Shown here in pieces: positions 62,547 through 64,000 of a DNA stretch of 64,000 nt. This DNA is from Flavobacterium sp. MC2016-06 (GTDB lineage: Bacteria > Bacteroidota > Bacteroidia > Flavobacteriales > Flavobacteriaceae). A program made the translations under genes and the position numbers. Position 1 is the first letter of the stretch. Every line of letters starts with the position of its first letter. The stretch is taken from assembly GCF_009711165.2 (NCBI RefSeq), contig NZ_WMID02000007.1:62001-126000 (forward strand). The letters run 5' to 3'. Below the pieces are notes generated by a model. That model was not told the DNA's origin. It made no database searches and saw only the letters and a list, made by a program, of their open reading frames with translations.

Positions 62547-62581
62547 AAAATGCCCAGTATTTTTGAAATACTGGGCATTTT
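62547..62581. terminator. Bidirectional terminator of lgt
   Basis: Perfect 16-bp stem (AAAATGCCCAGTATTT / AAATACTGGGCATTTT) with a 3-base loop, 24 bp past the lgt stop; A/T runs on both sides. Confidence 0.9.
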
Positions 62582-62604
62582 ATATTTGATTTTTTTGTGA
62601 TTAA

Positions 62605-63537
62605 TTAAGAAGTGGCTAAAGGATTTCTTTGTGCTCTAATGATAAAGAAAAGACCAATAATAATAAATGGAATGCTTAGCCATTGTCCTGTTGAAAACAA
62701 ACCAAGTTCTTGCTCAATTCCACCTTGACTTTCCTTTACAAATTCAACAATAAAACGAACAACAAATAAAAGAACTAAAAACAGTCCGAATAAATATCCT
62801 GATTTAAGTCTAGCATTTGTTTTCCAATATAAGAAAAACAAAATTGCAAATACAAAAATGTAGCAAAATGCTTCGTATAATTGTGTTGGGTGTTTTGCAG
62901 GAACTTGAGCTAATAAATCAGCATATTTAGGATCTGTAGCGATTGCAGTGTAAGCTTCTTTTGGATCTGCAATTCCTGTAGTATTTACTGCTGTAGATTT
63001 AGAAAATTGGTCGTGAAGAAAACGAATTCCAAAAGCAGAAGTAGTTTCATGACCGATAATTTCAGAATTGAAAAAATTTCCTAAACGAACAAAGATGGCA
63101 CCACTTGCTACTGGAATAACAACACGGTCTAAAATCCATAATAGAGGACGTTTTAAGATCATTTTGCTATAAAAATACATTGCAATAATAATAGCAATCG
63201 CAGCACCGTGACTAGCTAATCCTTGGTATCCTGTAAATTCAAACTTAGGCTCAAATCTAAAAGGTAATAAGATTTCAAGCAAATGATTTCTAAAATACTC
63301 CCAATCGTAAAAGAAAACATGACCTAAACGTGCACCTGCTAAAGTTGCTAAAACAGTCCAAACAAACAAAGAATCAAGTTTATCTATTGATTCATTTTCG
63401 CGTTCGAAAATTCGTTTCATAATGTACCATCCTAGACCAAAAGCAATTACAAACATTAAGCTGTAGTAACGAATCATAAAAAATCCTAAATTAATTCCTT
63501 CTGAAGGATTCCAAATGATATTTAAGGCGTGTGTCAT
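62605..63537 (-). CDS. lgt: Prolipoprotein diacylglyceryl transferase
   Basis: Moves a diacylglyceryl group from phosphatidylglycerol to the lipobox Cys, the first step of lipoprotein maturation, in the inner membrane. The 310-residue product has seven or so helices, the GARLGHVFFYDWEYF segment (conserved Arg and His region), GYQGLASHGAAIA, and the Lgt signature RLGNFFNSEIIG. A hydrophilic loop of about 40 residues at 165-210 is longer than in E. coli. It follows yidD by 63 bp on the same strand. Confidence 0.95.
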   Translation of the reverse strand: MTHALNIIWNPSEGINLGFFMIRYYSLMFVIAFGLGWYIMKRIFERENESIDKLDSLFVWTVLATLAGARLGHVFFYDWEYFRNHLLEILLPFRFEPKFEFTGYQGLASHGAAIAIIIAMYFYSKMILKRPLLWILDRVVIPVASGAIFVRLGNFFNSEIIGHETTSAFGIRFLHDQFSKSTAVNTTGIADPKEAYTAIATDPKYADLLAQVPAKHPTQLYEAFCYIFVFAILFFLYWKTNARLKSGYLFGLFLVLLFVVRFIVEFVKESQGGIEQELGLFSTGQWLSIPFIIIGLFFIIRAQRNPLATS

Positions 63538-63600
63538 GTATTTTTATGTTTTATTGTTGTAAAAATAAATATTTAAAGTAAAGCTCCTCTTTATAAAAAG

Positions 63601-63840
63601 TTAATGTTTGTGTGAACATTTCTTCTCGGGAACTGGATCATAACCGCTTCTTCCCCAAGGATGACAGCTCAAAATTCGTTTCATTCCTAAATAACCTCCA
63701 TACCATAATCCATGTGTTTGTAAGGCTTCAATCATATAACTCGAACACGTTGGTTCAAACCTGCATGACGCCGGTGTAAATGGCGAAATAGCAGTTTGAT
63801 AAAACCTGACTAATAAAACAAATGGAGTTGTAACTTTCAT
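63601..63840 (-). CDS. yidD: YidD membrane protein insertion efficiency factor
   Basis: 79 residues. The family pattern is complete: an amphipathic N-terminus ([20 protein letters not shown]), [19 protein letters not shown], and [16 protein letters not shown], with three conserved Cys. It assists YidC in membrane insertion. In many genomes it lies with rnpA and yidC; here it is between cysS and lgt on the minus strand, 22 bp after cysS. Confidence 0.95.
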   Translation of the reverse strand: MKVTTPFVLLVRFYQTAISPFTPASCRFEPTCSSYMIEALQTHGLWYGGYLGMKRILSCHPWGRSGYDPVPEKKCSHKH

Positions 63841-63862
63841 GGTTTATTAGAAATTGAAAAAA

Positions 63863-64000
63863 TTATATTGAAAAACTAGTGCCTTCTTTTCCGTCTTTCA
63901 GTTGAATGCCTAAAGCAATCAATTGATCGCGAATTTGATCTGAAAGGGCAAAGTTTTTATCTGCTCTAGCTTGATTTCTCATTCCGATTAGCATATTAAC
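63863..64000 (-). CDS. cysS: Cysteinyl-tRNA synthetase, C-terminal end only
   Basis: The last 45 codons before the TAA at 63863-63865 read [20 protein letters not shown] and [19 protein letters not shown], the anticodon-domain tail of CysRS (R..AR..KD/NfA.sD.IRd.L...Gi.l.Dg..GT.w). The rest lies beyond the right edge. It is the first visible gene of a cysS-yidD-lgt minus-strand cluster. Confidence 0.9.
   Translation of the reverse strand, partial: VNMLIGMRNQARADKNFALSDQIRDQLIALGIQLKDGKEGTSFSI

Overview
The window is an AT-rich stretch of a chromosome from a member of the Bacteroidota, very probably a Flavobacterium or close relative. Evidence: promoters of the TTG / TAnnTTTG type, many proteins of families typical of Flavobacteriia (DUF5723, DUF4350, DUF3307/SatD, a fused SecDF, a Fur-rel-purA neighbourhood), signal peptides ending in AQ, and short intergenic spaces filled with palindromic dispersed repeats. 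No rRNA, tRNA, CRISPR array, transposase or phage gene was seen.

Layout. 1-10.8 kb: the end of peptidase T, a formylglycine-generating enzyme, an Asn/Pro-rich secreted protein, pyrD, a SatD/DUF3307 pair facing an HMG-CoA-lyase-like gene across an operator-like region, a lipoprotein/barrel pair and guaB. 10.9-22.6 kb (all minus strand): L,D-transpeptidase, alpha/beta hydrolase, Nudix hydrolase, purA, a Fur-family regulator, a small unknown, bifunctional Rel, a serine hydrolase, a SpoU methyltransferase and a phosphatase-superfamily exported enzyme. 22.3-30.7 kb: a MoxR/DUF58/DUF4350/DUF4129/SpoIIM operon with a divergent RDD gene, then a TRIC-type channel. 31-41 kb: a mosaic surface-polysaccharide locus (3-amino-sugar aminotransferase, FdtA-like ketoisomerase, acyltransferases, flippase, four glycosyltransferases, a truncated methyltransferase and a gene-end relic). 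41-48.4 kb: ftsE, a 1004-residue TPR protein, PhzF, an outer-membrane barrel and a GreA-like protein. 48.9-64 kb: two tandem asparagine synthetases, an M16 peptidase, gyrB, mdh, secDF, lgt, yidD and the end of cysS.

How it works together. Most genes are housekeeping: purine supply (guaB, purA) beside the (p)ppGpp enzyme, protein export and lipoprotein maturation (secDF, yidD, lgt), and wall remodelling. Accessory interest is concentrated in three places. First, the second AsnB has lost three glutaminase residues (Cys1, Arg49, Asn74) while keeping its synthetase site. Second, the polysaccharide locus shows signs of rearrangement, including a 7-bp tandem repeat inside the aminotransferase gene that could frameshift it. 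Third, the spaces between genes hold many distinct families of long imperfect palindromes, several present twice or more in the window and in two cases nested one inside another.

The strongest leads are the glutaminase-degenerate AsnB, the nested palindrome families, the heptanucleotide repeat, and the SatD gene with two tandem ATTAC-N8-GTAAT palindromes over its promoter.
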